Source: an uncultured Alistipes sp.
Lineage (GTDB): Bacteria > Bacteroidota > Bacteroidia > Bacteroidales > Rikenellaceae
Length of the DNA: 64,000 nt
Direction: 5' to 3'
Assembly (NCBI GenBank): GCA_947177225.1
Contig: CAMWTS010000008.1
Coordinates: 1-64,000, forward strand
Shown: positions 9,110 to 17,479 of the stretch, in pieces
Layout of the letters: every line of letters begins with the position of its first letter
How positions within the stretch are numbered: position 1 is the stretch's first letter
Position numbers and translations under genes: made by a program
Notes under the pieces: generated by a model
Told to the model about the DNA's origin: nothing
The model's database searches: none
The model's input: the letters and a program-made list of their open reading frames with translations, nothing else

Positions 9110-10174
9110 ATGAGTTACAACATATTAGCTATTAACCCCGGATCTACTTCGACCAAAATGGCTCTGTTCCGCGACATGGAGCAGGTGAGTGTGCTGACCC
9201 TGCGCCACTCTACCGAAGAGATCTCACGGTTCGACTCGGTCGCCAACCAGTTACAATGGAGATTGGGTCTGATTTTGGAGGCACTCAACCAGGAGAAGAT
9301 CGACATATCGTCGCTCGACGCCGTCATAGGACGAGGCGGACTGCTGCGTCCGATCGAGGGCGGTGTCTACCTCATCAACGAACGCATGTGCCACGATCTG
9401 CGCCACCCCAAGCTGCACCACGCATCTAATCTCGGCGCGCTTATTGCCTTGGAGATAGCCAATATCGTCGGCATCAAGGCCTACATAGCCGATCCGGTCG
9501 TGGTCGACGAGATGCAGGAGGTAGCGCGCATCAGCGGCGTGAAGAAGTGTCCGCGCGTCTCGATCTTCCATGCCCTCAACCAGAAAGCCACGGCACGCCG
9601 CTATGCGGCCGAAGCGGGGCGCGACTATGAATCGATGAACCTCATCATAGCCCACATGGGCGGCGGCATCTCGGTGTCGGCACACCGTCAGGGACGCGTC
9701 GTCGACACCAACAACGCCCTCGACGGCGACGGCCCCATCGCACCCGAGCGTGCAGGCACGGTGCCTGCGGCCGAGTTGGTCGACCTCTGTTTTTCGGCAG
9801 AATACTCTCCCAAGCAGGTCAAGCAGATGCTGACCGGCAAGGGCGGACTGGTCGATCTTGTCGGCAGCAACTCGGTGCACGACATCGTTGTGCGTGCCGA
9901 GAACGGCGACAATGAGGCTCGCACGGCTCTCGATGCCATGTGCTATACCGTAGCCAAATACATCGGCGAGATGGCCGTAGTGCTCAAAGGCCGGGTAGAT
10001 GCCATACTGCTCACGGGCGGCATAGCCTACAATGCCTGCGTCACCGAAGCCATCGACGACTACTGCCGCTTTATCGCTCCTGTGAAGGTATATCCGGGCG
10101 AAAACGAGCTGGAATCGCTGGCCGAGAACGCACTGCGCGTACTGCGCGGCGAGATCGAGCCGAAGGAGTATTAA
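9110..10174 (+). CDS. buk: Butyrate kinase (short-chain acyl kinase)
   Basis: ASKHA-superfamily acyl kinase of 354 aa that makes ATP and an acid from an acyl phosphate. Family signatures are AINPGSTSTKMAL at the N-terminus, VIGRGGLLRP, the AHMGGGISVSAH phosphate-binding region, and LTGGIAYN near the C-terminus. Together with the preceding ptb-like gene it forms the acyl-CoA to acyl-phosphate to acid route. Butyrate and branched-chain acids are both plausible products; the bcd/hbd/crt genes of butyrate synthesis are not in this window. Confidence 0.93.
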   Translation: MSYNILAINPGSTSTKMALFRDMEQVSVLTLRHSTEEISRFDSVANQLQWRLGLILEALNQEKIDISSLDAVIGRGGLLRPIEGGVYLINERMCHDLRHPKLHHASNLGALIALEIANIVGIKAYIADPVVVDEMQEVARISGVKKCPRVSIFHALNQKATARRYAAEAGRDYESMNLIIAHMGGGISVSAHRQGRVVDTNNALDGDGPIAPERAGTVPAAELVDLCFSAEYSPKQVKQMLTGKGGLVDLVGSNSVHDIVVRAENGDNEARTALDAMCYTVAKYIGEMAVVLKGRVDAILLTGGIAYNACVTEAIDDYCRFIAPVKVYPGENELESLAENALRVLRGEIEPKEY

Positions 10175-10187
10175 CTTCTATAACGAC

Positions 10188-10607
10188 ATGACATCTGTAT
10201 TGATTATCAACGGTCCCAACCTCAACCTCACAGGTCGCAGGCAGACCGACATCTACGGCACACAGAGCTTCGAGGATTATCTCGAAGCTCTGCGCGCACG
10301 TTATCCCCGCATCGTCATCGACGCATTTCAGTCGAATGTCGAGGGCGAATTGATCGATGCCTTGCAGGCTGCCGACGGCAACCGGCAGGGCATAATACTC
10401 AATGCCGGCGGATACACCCACACCTCGGTGGCTCTGCACGATGCCGTCGCGGCGATCTCGACCCCGGTGATCGAGGTTCACATATCGTCGATCCTCGCCC
10501 GCGAGGAGTTTCGCCATACGTCGCTCATCGCCCCTGCGGCACGCGGCACCATCATGGGATTCGGGCTCGAATCCTACCGGCTGGCCATCGAGGCACTGAT
10601 CGGATAG
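10188..10607 (+). CDS. aroQ: Type II 3-dehydroquinate dehydratase
   Basis: Third step of the shikimate pathway: 3-dehydroquinate to 3-dehydroshikimate. The 139-aa size fits the type II enzyme. Motifs seen are INGPNLNLTGRR with the following Tyr (IYGTQ), QSNVEGELIDALQ, the ILNAGGYTHTSVAL active-site loop, and EVHISSILAREEFRH. The start is 13 nt after buk, consistent with a shared transcript. No other aromatic genes are nearby. Confidence 0.97.
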   Translation: MTSVLIINGPNLNLTGRRQTDIYGTQSFEDYLEALRARYPRIVIDAFQSNVEGELIDALQAADGNRQGIILNAGGYTHTSVALHDAVAAISTPVIEVHISSILAREEFRHTSLIAPAARGTIMGFGLESYRLAIEALIG

Positions 10608-10623
10608 AGAGACAACCGCAATC

Positions 10624-12090
10624 ATGGCAGAGACGGAGTTGAAGACAAAGGTAGTGAGCGGCGTGGTATGGAGCCTCTCCGAGAAGATAGGCACCATGCT
10701 GCTGCAAATGGTCGTCAGCATAATCGTCGCCCGGCGACTCATGCCCGAAGACTTCGGCGTGATGGCCATCATGACCTTCTTCACCTCGCTGGCACTGGCC
10801 ATGGTCGACAGCGGATTCTCGCAGACGCTCATACGCAAGAAGTCGTCGCCCACGGCCGACGAATATAGGTCGGTGGCCGTGTTCAACATGCTCATCGCCG
10901 TCATTTTATATCTGCTGCTCACCGCACTATCCCCCGCCATTGCCGAATTCTACGGCCACCCCGTCATTGCGCGCATAGCTCCCGTGCTGCTGCTGCTGCT
11001 GCCCGTCAACGCCTTGTGCGTGGTGCAGTCGGTGATCTTCACTCGCGAGTTCCGTTTCGCAACGATGTCGAAAATCGTCTTTTTCTCGTCGCTCATCAGC
11101 GGCGCCATAGCCGTCGGCATGGCACTGGCCGGCTGCGGCGTATGGAGCCTGGTGGCACAACGGCTTGCAGCCATGGCAGTCAAGGCCGCCATGTTCCGAT
11201 GGCTCGGCCGACGACCGGCCGAAGCTCGCTTCTCGCCGTCGATACTGCGCGCCATGGCACCGTACAGCCTGCGGCTGCTGGCCACCGATCTGATAACGGC
11301 CGTCTACAACAATCTCTCGCAACTCATCATAGGCAAGGTCTATTCGGCCACCTCACTGGGTTACTTTTCGCAGGCGCAGAAGCTCAAAGATCTGCCCGTC
11401 ACCTCCACCGTACAATCCGTTCAGAGCGTTACGTTTCCCGCTCTGGCCAAGATCGACGGTCAAAGCGGCAAGTTTGCAGAGAGCTATCGCCAGATACTCT
11501 CCATTACGGCGTTCGTCGTACTGCCCGCAATGACCGGACTGATAGCCATAGCTCCCGATATGTTCGCTTTGCTGCTGGGCGAAAAGTGGCTGCCCACGGT
11601 GCCGTACTTCGAAATAATCTGCATCGGCGGCATGTTGTATCCGCTGTCGGTCGTAGCCTACAACGTGCTGAAAGTTCGCAGCGACGGACGCATAATCCTG
11701 CGCTTGGAGATATTCAAGAAGATTGTAATGACGCTGATTCTGGCCTACGTATTCCTCGTCTCACGCAGCATGGAGGCCGTGGCATGGGGTCTTACTGTAA
11801 TGTCGGGCGTGGAGCTGACGATCAATATCGCCGCCTCGCTGCGCTACACGACACTGAGTGCTGCACGCATAGCGGCCACGCTGCTGCCCACGCTTTTGGC
11901 CACCGGCACGATGTTCGCCGCCGTCATGGCCATGCGCACCGAGACTGCCGCTCTGACACTCGGTCTCAGACTCATGGTCTGCATCGCCACCGGTGTCGCC
12001 GCCTATATCTTCGCCGCCGCCGTCATGCGTTCGGAGGCGTTGCGTGAAGTGCTGAACATCGTAAAACGCATGATCTCGCGCAATCAATAG
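10624..12090 (+). CDS. Wzx-type polysaccharide flippase
   Basis: A 488-aa multi-pass inner-membrane protein of the MOP/Wzx superfamily that flips lipid-linked oligosaccharides. The N-terminal pattern KVVSGVVWSLSEKIG followed by IIVARRLMPEDFG is characteristic of the lipopolysaccharide-biosynthesis translocase group. At least 11-12 hydrophobic segments are visible. It sits 16 nt after aroQ, and its last 7 nt overlap the convergent thiL gene. There are no glycosyltransferase genes around it, so the exported glycan is unknown. Confidence 0.88.
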   Translation: MAETELKTKVVSGVVWSLSEKIGTMLLQMVVSIIVARRLMPEDFGVMAIMTFFTSLALAMVDSGFSQTLIRKKSSPTADEYRSVAVFNMLIAVILYLLLTALSPAIAEFYGHPVIARIAPVLLLLLPVNALCVVQSVIFTREFRFATMSKIVFFSSLISGAIAVGMALAGCGVWSLVAQRLAAMAVKAAMFRWLGRRPAEARFSPSILRAMAPYSLRLLATDLITAVYNNLSQLIIGKVYSATSLGYFSQAQKLKDLPVTSTVQSVQSVTFPALAKIDGQSGKFAESYRQILSITAFVVLPAMTGLIAIAPDMFALLLGEKWLPTVPYFEIICIGGMLYPLSVVAYNVLKVRSDGRIILRLEIFKKIVMTLILAYVFLVSRSMEAVAWGLTVMSGVELTINIAASLRYTTLSAARIAATLLPTLLATGTMFAAVMAMRTETAALTLGLRLMVCIATGVAAYIFAAAVMRSEALREVLNIVKRMISRNQ

Positions 12091-13028
12091 TGCTCGAATC
12101 CGTGCCAGTCGACGTCGATGCGCCGCCCGCGATCGAGCCACTCGATACCGCCGTCGGTCGGCTCCACTATCCTGCCTATGACATACAGCTCCGAAGCGAA
12201 ACGCTCGAAGTAATCGCGCCGCAGCCGCTCACACTCATCGGCCGCCACCGTCATCAGCAACTCGTAATCCTCGCCGCCCGTAACAGCCGTCTTGATATCG
12301 GTATCGGTCGGCACCGACTCTATGGCAATGGCCGCTCCTACGCCCGAACGCTCCATGATATGACGCATATCCGAAGCTATGCCGTCCGATATGTCCATCA
12401 TGGCATGCACCTCAGGCCTCAGGCCGAGCCACGCCCCCTCCTCTATACGGGCATTGCCGCGACGATGCAGGCGCGCATGCACGGTCGTACTGTCACCGTT
12501 CAATATGTCGCGCAACCCCGCAGCCGACGATCCCAGTTTACCGCTCACGCATATCATATCGCCGACACGGGCATCTGAGCGTCGTTTGATATCGGCAGTC
12601 GCCATGCGGCCTATGGCCACGACATTTACTGTTATGGCATCTCGCGACGAGGTGGTATCGCCGCCCGCAAGAGCCGTACCCCATCGTTTCGACTCGTCGT
12701 AATAGCCGCGCATGAACTCCTCCGCCCACTCTGCCACAGCATCGGAGGGCAGCGACAGCGACAGCATGGTGGCAACCGGCCGCGCTCCCATAGCCGCCAC
12801 ATCACTCAAATTTACCAGCAGCGACTTGCACCCCACTTCATATGCCGACGATGCCTCGCGCAGGAAGTGAATGCCCTCCACGAGCATATCGGTCGACATG
12901 ACAAGCGACTCGCCGCCGCCTATGTCGATGGTCGTACAGTCGTCGCCTATACGATCGAAGCCGCCGTCGGGCAGCTCGGCGAAGCGGGCAGCCAGAGATG
13001 ATATGAATCCGAATTCAGAGATAGCCAT
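12084..13028 (-). CDS. thiL: Thiamine-monophosphate kinase
   Basis: ThiL phosphorylates thiamine monophosphate to the active cofactor thiamine diphosphate. I start at MAISEFGFISSLA, 20 codons inside the ORF, matching the family N-terminus and giving 314 aa. PurM-like fold signatures are RIGDDCTTID, MSTDMLVEGIHF, AAMGARPVATMLSL, GGDTTSS, MDISDGIASDM and GGEDYELLM. The 3' end overlaps the flippase gene by 7 nt in convergent orientation. No other thiamine genes are in the window. Confidence 0.95.
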   Translation of the reverse strand: MAISEFGFISSLAARFAELPDGGFDRIGDDCTTIDIGGGESLVMSTDMLVEGIHFLREASSAYEVGCKSLLVNLSDVAAMGARPVATMLSLSLPSDAVAEWAEEFMRGYYDESKRWGTALAGGDTTSSRDAITVNVVAIGRMATADIKRRSDARVGDMICVSGKLGSSAAGLRDILNGDSTTVHARLHRRGNARIEEGAWLGLRPEVHAMMDISDGIASDMRHIMERSGVGAAIAIESVPTDTDIKTAVTGGEDYELLMTVAADECERLRRDYFERFASELYVIGRIVEPTDGGIEWLDRGRRIDVDWHGFEHY

Positions 13029-13173
13029 GATTAAGCAGTTTAGTCTTCGATGCCGGCATCTGCCGCCCCGCCCAACAGCAGCGCGCAATCATACAGAGTC
13101 GGCATACTTATGTCTTAATTAGGTTACAAATGTACGTAAAAACCCACAATCGGAAAATTATTTCCCAAAACTC

Positions 13174-13204
13174 TTGCATAATTTAATTATAAATCGTAAC
13201 TTCG
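13174..13204 (+). promoter_or_regulatory. argR promoter
   Basis: TTG (13174-13176), a 20-nt spacer and TAACTTCG (13197-13204) match the Bacteroidetes -33/-7 pattern closely and end 32 nt before the argR start. The surrounding stretch is AT-rich (ATTTAATTATAAAT), which could also contain an ArgR operator, but I see no clean 18-bp ARG box. Confidence 0.6.
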
Positions 13205-13236
13205 AATAACAAATATCAGAACTTAGTACCAACAAT

Positions 13237-13701
13237 ATGAATCAAAAGACTCAACGATTATCGATCATTCGCAAAATCATTCGTTCGGAATTCATCTCTT
13301 CGCAGGAGGAGCTGATTAACCGTTTGGAGGAGTGCGGTGTATCGATCACTCAGTCGACGCTGTCGCGCGATCTGAAATTCATGCATGTGGCCAAGGTTCC
13401 GCACAAAGAGAAGGGTTACATATATGTCTTGCCCAACAACACCCGCAACGACATAAGCGTCTCGTCGAACATCACCGACAACATCACGAGCATAGCCTTT
13501 TCGGGCAACCTCTGCATCATACAGACCAAACACGGCTTCGCCTGCGCCACAGCCTCGTCGATCGACAACAAAGGCATATCGGAGATCATAGGCACGGTCG
13601 CCGGCGACAACACCATCATGTGCGTGTTGCGCGAGGATTTCGACATGGAGAGTCTGATGTCGCAGCTGCACATGCTGTTCCCATCGATCAGATCATTATA
13701 A
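13237..13701 (+). CDS. argR: Arginine repressor
   Basis: ArgR/AhrC-family DNA-binding regulator of 154 aa controlling arginine synthesis or use. The N-terminal winged helix (about residues 1-70) has the family pattern ISSQEELINRLEECG and TQSTLSRDLKFM. The C-terminal domain (about 80-154) shows the arginine-binding and hexamerisation region ending GTVAGDNTIMCVLRED. No arg genes are adjacent. A strong hairpin terminator follows its stop, after which the AraC gene begins almost at once. Confidence 0.95.
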   Translation: MNQKTQRLSIIRKIIRSEFISSQEELINRLEECGVSITQSTLSRDLKFMHVAKVPHKEKGYIYVLPNNTRNDISVSSNITDNITSIAFSGNLCIIQTKHGFACATASSIDNKGISEIIGTVAGDNTIMCVLREDFDMESLMSQLHMLFPSIRSL

Positions 13702-13719
13702 TGTAGAGACCAAATCGCG

Positions 13720-13761
13720 CGGTAGTATATTGCGACACATTGCAATATACTACCGTTTTTT
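13720..13761 (+). terminator. Intrinsic terminator after argR, abutting the AraC start
   Basis: Perfect 14-bp stem CGGTAGTATATTGC / GCAATATACTACCG with an 8-nt loop, followed by TTTTTT. The T-run ends 4 nt before the ATG of the next gene, so this hairpin is also the leader of the AraC gene. Confidence 0.88.
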
Positions 13762-13765
13762 ATAG

Positions 13766-14620
13766 ATGAATCTGCCGCTTCATACCATATCGCAAGTCAC
13801 CGAAGCAGAGACTGCCGTCAGACGAATCGATTTCGGGCAACTCGATTCGCACGACTTACTCTCATACGTCGACTACTCGCATCGCGACGACTACTACATG
13901 TTCGGCATCATACGCAGCGGCGAGTGCACTTTAAATATCGATTTCAACGACTACCGCTTCACTCCCCGCCACATGATGTGCCTCTGTCCGGGGCAGGTGC
14001 ACAGTTTCATCGGCTCCGTGCAGCTATGCGGCATAGGCATTATCGTCGACAGCTCACTGGTCGACGACAACACCCGCCATATCATCGATCGGTACACACT
14101 CGACTACCGTCCGGCAGAGATCTCGCCGATGCAACGCGATGAGCTCGAACGCATATTGGAACTTATCGAGCTGCGGCAGCACACATGCGACGGACATCGC
14201 TCGGCCGGCATCATTCATCACCTCGCCCGGGCTGCCGTCGACATCGTTGCCGAGGTCTTCGTCGAGAACGATCCGGCATGCAACGCCCCATCGAGTCGCA
14301 ATCGCATCATTGCCGCATTCAACGATCTGCTTTCCAAACATATGTCCAGCCATCGGCGGCCGTCATACTACTCCGATCGGCTCAACATATCGACCGTCTA
14401 TTTAAACCAGATCGTCAAGGAGGCCACCGGCATGAATACCGGCAACTATATACGTGCCCGGATAATGCTCGAAGCCAAGCGCATGCTCGCTCACTCCACA
14501 CTTCCGGTCAACGAGATTGCTACTGCACTGGGCTTCGACGACCATGCCTATTTCACCCGTGCATTCACTCTATGCGTCGGCATCAGTCCCGCGTCATTCC
14601 GCCGCAAATACATCGATTAG
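13766..14620 (+). CDS. AraC-family transcriptional regulator
   Basis: A 284-aa regulator. The N-terminal half looks like a cupin-type ligand or oligomerisation domain (GECTLNIDFNDYRF, then the PGQVHSF segment). The C-terminal ~100 residues are the double helix-turn-helix domain with LNISTVYLNQIVKEATG and VNEIATALGFDDHAYFTRAF. The start codon lies right behind the argR terminator, leaving no room for a separate promoter and a normal leader. The next internal Met is about 45 codons on. Expression may therefore depend on read-through or on the hairpin itself. The downstream ferredoxin gene, 194 nt away, is the nearest possible target. Confidence 0.88.
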   Translation: MNLPLHTISQVTEAETAVRRIDFGQLDSHDLLSYVDYSHRDDYYMFGIIRSGECTLNIDFNDYRFTPRHMMCLCPGQVHSFIGSVQLCGIGIIVDSSLVDDNTRHIIDRYTLDYRPAEISPMQRDELERILELIELRQHTCDGHRSAGIIHHLARAAVDIVAEVFVENDPACNAPSSRNRIIAAFNDLLSKHMSSHRRPSYYSDRLNISTVYLNQIVKEATGMNTGNYIRARIMLEAKRMLAHSTLPVNEIATALGFDDHAYFTRAFTLCVGISPASFRRKYID

Positions 14621-14814
14621 TCCAACTTTCACCTCGATACGTCCATTGCTTTCCTCTGTACAAAGCCGTTACTTTGCTCTGTGAAAAGATGGTTCTTGCT
14701 GCTGCCATAAGACAATGACCGGTCTATGGCCGAATCACGCCGTCGACGACCGGTCAACAGGCACGCACATAACCTCCGAACGAGTAGTTGCAACCGTCTA
14801 AATAAACATATATT

Positions 14815-15042
14815 ATGAGAAACAGACTATTACAGACCCGATTCATAGAGATCGATCCGCACAAGTGCAGAGCCTGCTGGAAATGCGTCGACCAGTGTCC
14901 ACGAAAAGTATTGGAAAAGGTAGGATTCTTCATGCACCGCCACATAAGACTCTCCGACATGGAGGCCTGCATCGGTTGCGGCAAGTGTATCAAAGCATGC
15001 GCACACGGTGTATTTTCGAAGATCGAGCCGCAAGATCTCTAA
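14815..15042 (+). CDS. Two [4Fe-4S] cluster ferredoxin-like protein
   Basis: Small 75-aa electron carrier with two cysteine motifs, CRACWKCVDQCP and CIGCGKCIKACA, each fit for a [4Fe-4S] cluster. The loop between the motifs is longer than in classical 2[4Fe-4S] ferredoxins (about 30 residues). No signal peptide is seen, so it should be cytosolic. It follows the AraC regulator on the same strand. Its redox partner is not evident. The 194-nt gap before it shows no strong promoter. Confidence 0.85.
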   Translation: MRNRLLQTRFIEIDPHKCRACWKCVDQCPRKVLEKVGFFMHRHIRLSDMEACIGCGKCIKACAHGVFSKIEPQDL

Positions 15043-15114
15043 GACTGCGGCGGCCAGACCGGCGAAACCGGCCGGCCGACGACATCGGCCATATCGGGCA
15101 GCGGTCGACGACCG

Positions 15115-15387
15115 CTACTCGATTATGTATACGGTCTCGCCCGGACGTTGCAGATTGAACTGCTCGCGGGCATATGTTTCGAGGAACTCCTCCGAACTGA
15201 GATTCTCGATAAAGAGGCTGTCGGCCTCGATGCCGTGTTGAAGACGGTCTCGCTCGATGCGCATCTCCGACATGCGGCTATGAGTACGCGCAATGTGTGC
15301 CACGGTACGTATCATGACATAGAGCGTGAATACGGCAATGATCGCCGTCAACGCCACCCAAAAACTCCTTGTCAATCTGATCTTCAC
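15115..15387 (-). CDS. FtsB/DivIC-like septum formation protein
   Basis: A 90-aa bitopic membrane protein: short basic N-terminus, one hydrophobic helix (about residues 9-26), then a periplasmic coiled coil (RMSEMRIERDRLQHGI) and the family end FLETYAREQFNLQRPGE. This layout is that of the septum formation initiator family (FtsB/DivIC), which joins FtsL and FtsQ in the divisome. It lies 26 nt after queE on the same strand and may be co-transcribed with hpt and queE. Confidence 0.88.
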   Translation of the reverse strand: MKIRLTRSFWVALTAIIAVFTLYVMIRTVAHIARTHSRMSEMRIERDRLQHGIEADSLFIENLSSEEFLETYAREQFNLQRPGETVYIIE

Positions 15388-15413
15388 ACAGCCTCGGTTT
15401 TAGCACTGTCCGA

Positions 15414-16049
15414 CTACGGAATGTGCATGAATTTATGTATCTGTATAGAGATGTTCCACCGCGGATCGGCCTTGGCATACTCCACCATATCGCCTATAAT
15501 GCTCTCGTAGACACTCCACTCCGGTTGCAGATAAAGTCGGCATTTGCGTCCCACGCGTGCAGCGCACTGCTCCGCCCATGCAAAGTCGTCGCGACTCTGT
15601 ATGATGACCTTCAACTCGTCGGCACGCGCAAACGCTTCGTCCAGCGGCGGCATCTGACGCTTGGGCGACAGACACACCCAGTCGAACTCTCCGCTCAGAG
15701 GGTGCGTACCCGATGTCTCGATAAATATCTCCAACCCTCGCTCGTGCAAGGCTCTGGTCAGCGCTCCGAGCGGATATAACAGCGGCTCGCCGCCAGTGAT
15801 GACTATGGCCTGCGCACTGCACGACGAGGCACGCTCGACCACCGTCTCTATATCAGTCGGAGGATACATCTTCGGATTCCACGTATATTTGGCATCGCAC
15901 CAGCGACACCCGACATCGCACCCGCCCAAACGAATGAAGTAGGCCGGCTTGCCTGCATGACGCCCTTCGCCCTGAATCGTATAGAAGTCCTCGACCAGCG
16001 GCAGACGTCTGCCCTCCTGCAACAGATCCTCCGGAATACTACTGCTCAT
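15414..16049 (-). CDS. queE: 7-carboxy-7-deazaguanine synthase
   Basis: Radical-SAM enzyme that ring-contracts 6-carboxytetrahydropterin to CDG in queuosine (preQ0) synthesis. The 211-aa length is normal. The cluster-binding motif CDVGCRWC occurs after the family N-terminus FYTIQGEGRHAGKPA, and the SAM-binding ITGGEPLL segment follows. It overlaps hpt by 11 nt (ORF 16039-16581), indicating translational coupling. QueC, QueD and QueF are not in the window. Confidence 0.95.
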   Translation of the reverse strand: MSSSIPEDLLQEGRRLPLVEDFYTIQGEGRHAGKPAYFIRLGGCDVGCRWCDAKYTWNPKMYPPTDIETVVERASSCSAQAIVITGGEPLLYPLGALTRALHERGLEIFIETSGTHPLSGEFDWVCLSPKRQMPPLDEAFARADELKVIIQSRDDFAWAEQCAARVGRKCRLYLQPEWSVYESIIGDMVEYAKADPRWNISIQIHKFMHIP

Positions 16050-16581
16050 CTATAACGTAAATATCTTTCAGATTACGTCCCAGCTGATTGTAGTCCAGGC
16101 CGTAACCAACTATAAACTCATTGCCTATCGGCATGGCCACATAGTCGATCTCATACTCGTAGAGGAACTTTTCGGGCTTGAAGAAGAGCGTACAGATCGA
16201 TATGCTCGCCGGCTTGCGCGCTTTGAGATAATCCAACAGATAGTTCATGCTGTGCCCTGTCTCCACGATATCCTCGACGATGATGATGTCGCGTCCCTCT
16301 ATGTCGAAGTCTATGCCCAACTGCTGCTTCACTTCGCCCGTCGACTGCGTGCCCTCATAAGAAGATATCTTAATGAAAGCCAGCTGCGAGCAGAAATCCG
16401 TTTTGCGCACCAGGTCGCTCAGAAACAGAAATGCGCCGCTCAGCACACCCAGGAAAATAGGGGTCTTTCCCGCATATCGCTCGTTGAGTTTGTCGGCGAC
16501 ACGCTGTACGGCAGCGTCGATCTCCGCCTCGGGAATCATGATCTTGAACTGTTTGTCGTGTAGTTTTACCTTTTCAGCCAT
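16039..16581 (-). CDS. hpt: Hypoxanthine phosphoribosyltransferase
   Basis: Purine-salvage enzyme forming IMP or GMP from hypoxanthine or guanine and PRPP. The 180-aa length is typical. The PRPP-binding motif IIIVEDIVETGHSMNYL is present, as are the GVLSGAFLFLSDL segment and the family region VGYGLDYNQLGRNL near the C-terminus. It is first in a minus-strand run with queE and the FtsB-like gene. A TATCTTTG -7 box (CAAAGATA at 16622-16629 on the plus strand) lies about 40 nt upstream; no good -33 box was found. Confidence 0.96.
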   Translation of the reverse strand: MAEKVKLHDKQFKIMIPEAEIDAAVQRVADKLNERYAGKTPIFLGVLSGAFLFLSDLVRKTDFCSQLAFIKISSYEGTQSTGEVKQQLGIDFDIEGRDIIIVEDIVETGHSMNYLLDYLKARKPASISICTLFFKPEKFLYEYEIDYVAMPIGNEFIVGYGLDYNQLGRNLKDIYVIDEQ

Positions 16582-16857
16582 AGCCGTAAGATTTTTTTGT
16601 TTCGGAAGATAAAATTAATTTCAAAGATAATAATATTTCCGCAAACATATCACATTTGCGGCCGAAAAAAGTTTCTGTTCGGATATACACACCCGCATCT
16701 TCGCAACAGCCTCACCACTCCCCTCACACGGCGTAGCACACCTGTCCGAGCGACAATCCCGGCGCATCATACCCGACAAACGCCGCATCGCAAAGCGGAA
16801 AACCAAACTGCCATATAGTGAATCTGAAAAGACATGACTGCGGAAATAGTCTCGCAC

Positions 16858-17298
16858 AGATTTCTCGCTCACGCTCGAAATGACAAAATGCTGTCACTTC
16901 AAGGGAGGGCATGCCCGACCGTAGGAGTCTCGACATCGGTAATTGTCACTCCGAGGAGCCAAAGGCGACGTGGGAGTCTCTTCTGAATTGTCACTCCGAG
17001 GAGCGACGCAGTTGCGACGTGGGAGTCTCGCTGGCGGGAGCACTGTTTGCCACAACAAAAGAGATTCTCACGTCGGACGTGCTGTCCTCCTCAGAATGAC
17101 AGAACTGTGGACATATCACACATAACTGAGATTCTCACGTCGCGGCCATTGGCCGCTCCTCAGAATGACAACACCGTCATGTCATGTCGAACGAATGTGA
17201 GACATCTGGGAAAGACGTGGCCGACGACATGGTTGTTCCATAAAGACTTGACAATGGAAATTGTCACGCACAGATTTCTCGCTCACGCTCGAAATGAC
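16858..17298. repeat. Short-hairpin array A (composite module, 5' of E2)
   Basis: Eight short hairpins in order: ATTTC type, minus (16858-16884); degenerate ACTCC type, plus (16892-16931); ACTCC plus (16945-16980 and 16990-17030); ATTCT minus (17061-17100 and 17128-17169); ATGTC plus (17181-17210); ATTTC minus (17272-17298). Each begins GTC and ends CTC or CT, with a 5-bp stem that differs by type. Many bear a second inner stem, such as GCGGCC/GGCCGC. ORFs called here translate the repeats and are not genes. The stretch 16630-16857 holds nothing recognisable apart from AT-rich sequence. Confidence 0.85.
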
Positions 17299-17336
17299 AA
17301 GGCAATAGGAATAGTCTCCTAAGCACCACAACCCCA

Positions 17337-17459
17337 TTTTTCGTCAAAAGGCGTTAGTAGCAAGCCGCACGTGAAAAGTCCGCCGATGGGGCGTACTGGA
17401 CGTACGTTCCATTGGCGGACTTGAACGAGGCGACGCTAATGACGCCTTTTCACGAAAAA
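17337..17459. repeat. Long-hairpin element E2, 3' of rnfA
   Basis: A 123-nt copy preceded by the leader AAGCACCACAACCCCA. Outer arms TTTTTCGTCAAAAGGCGTTAG and TAATGACGCCTTTTCACGAAAAA pair; inner arms AAGTCCGCCGATGG and CCATTGGCGGACTT pair except one position; the tip is GTAC-TGGAC-GTAC. The inner arm sequence differs completely from E1, yet pairing is kept. A right-end fragment (GACGTCTTTTCAC) fills the 20 nt to the rnfA stop. Confidence 0.9.
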
Positions 17460-17479
17460 TGACGTCTTTTCACAGCGCG

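Noticed and set aside
16858-17298. Open reading frames in the short-hairpin arrays (such as those with NCHSEE or SFRA-type peptides), also at 24958-25411, 33968-34638, 51112-51833 and 61296-61973
   Set aside because: They are translations of palindromic repeats in several frames and on both strands, with similar peptides at every array. They have no domain resemblance or start context.
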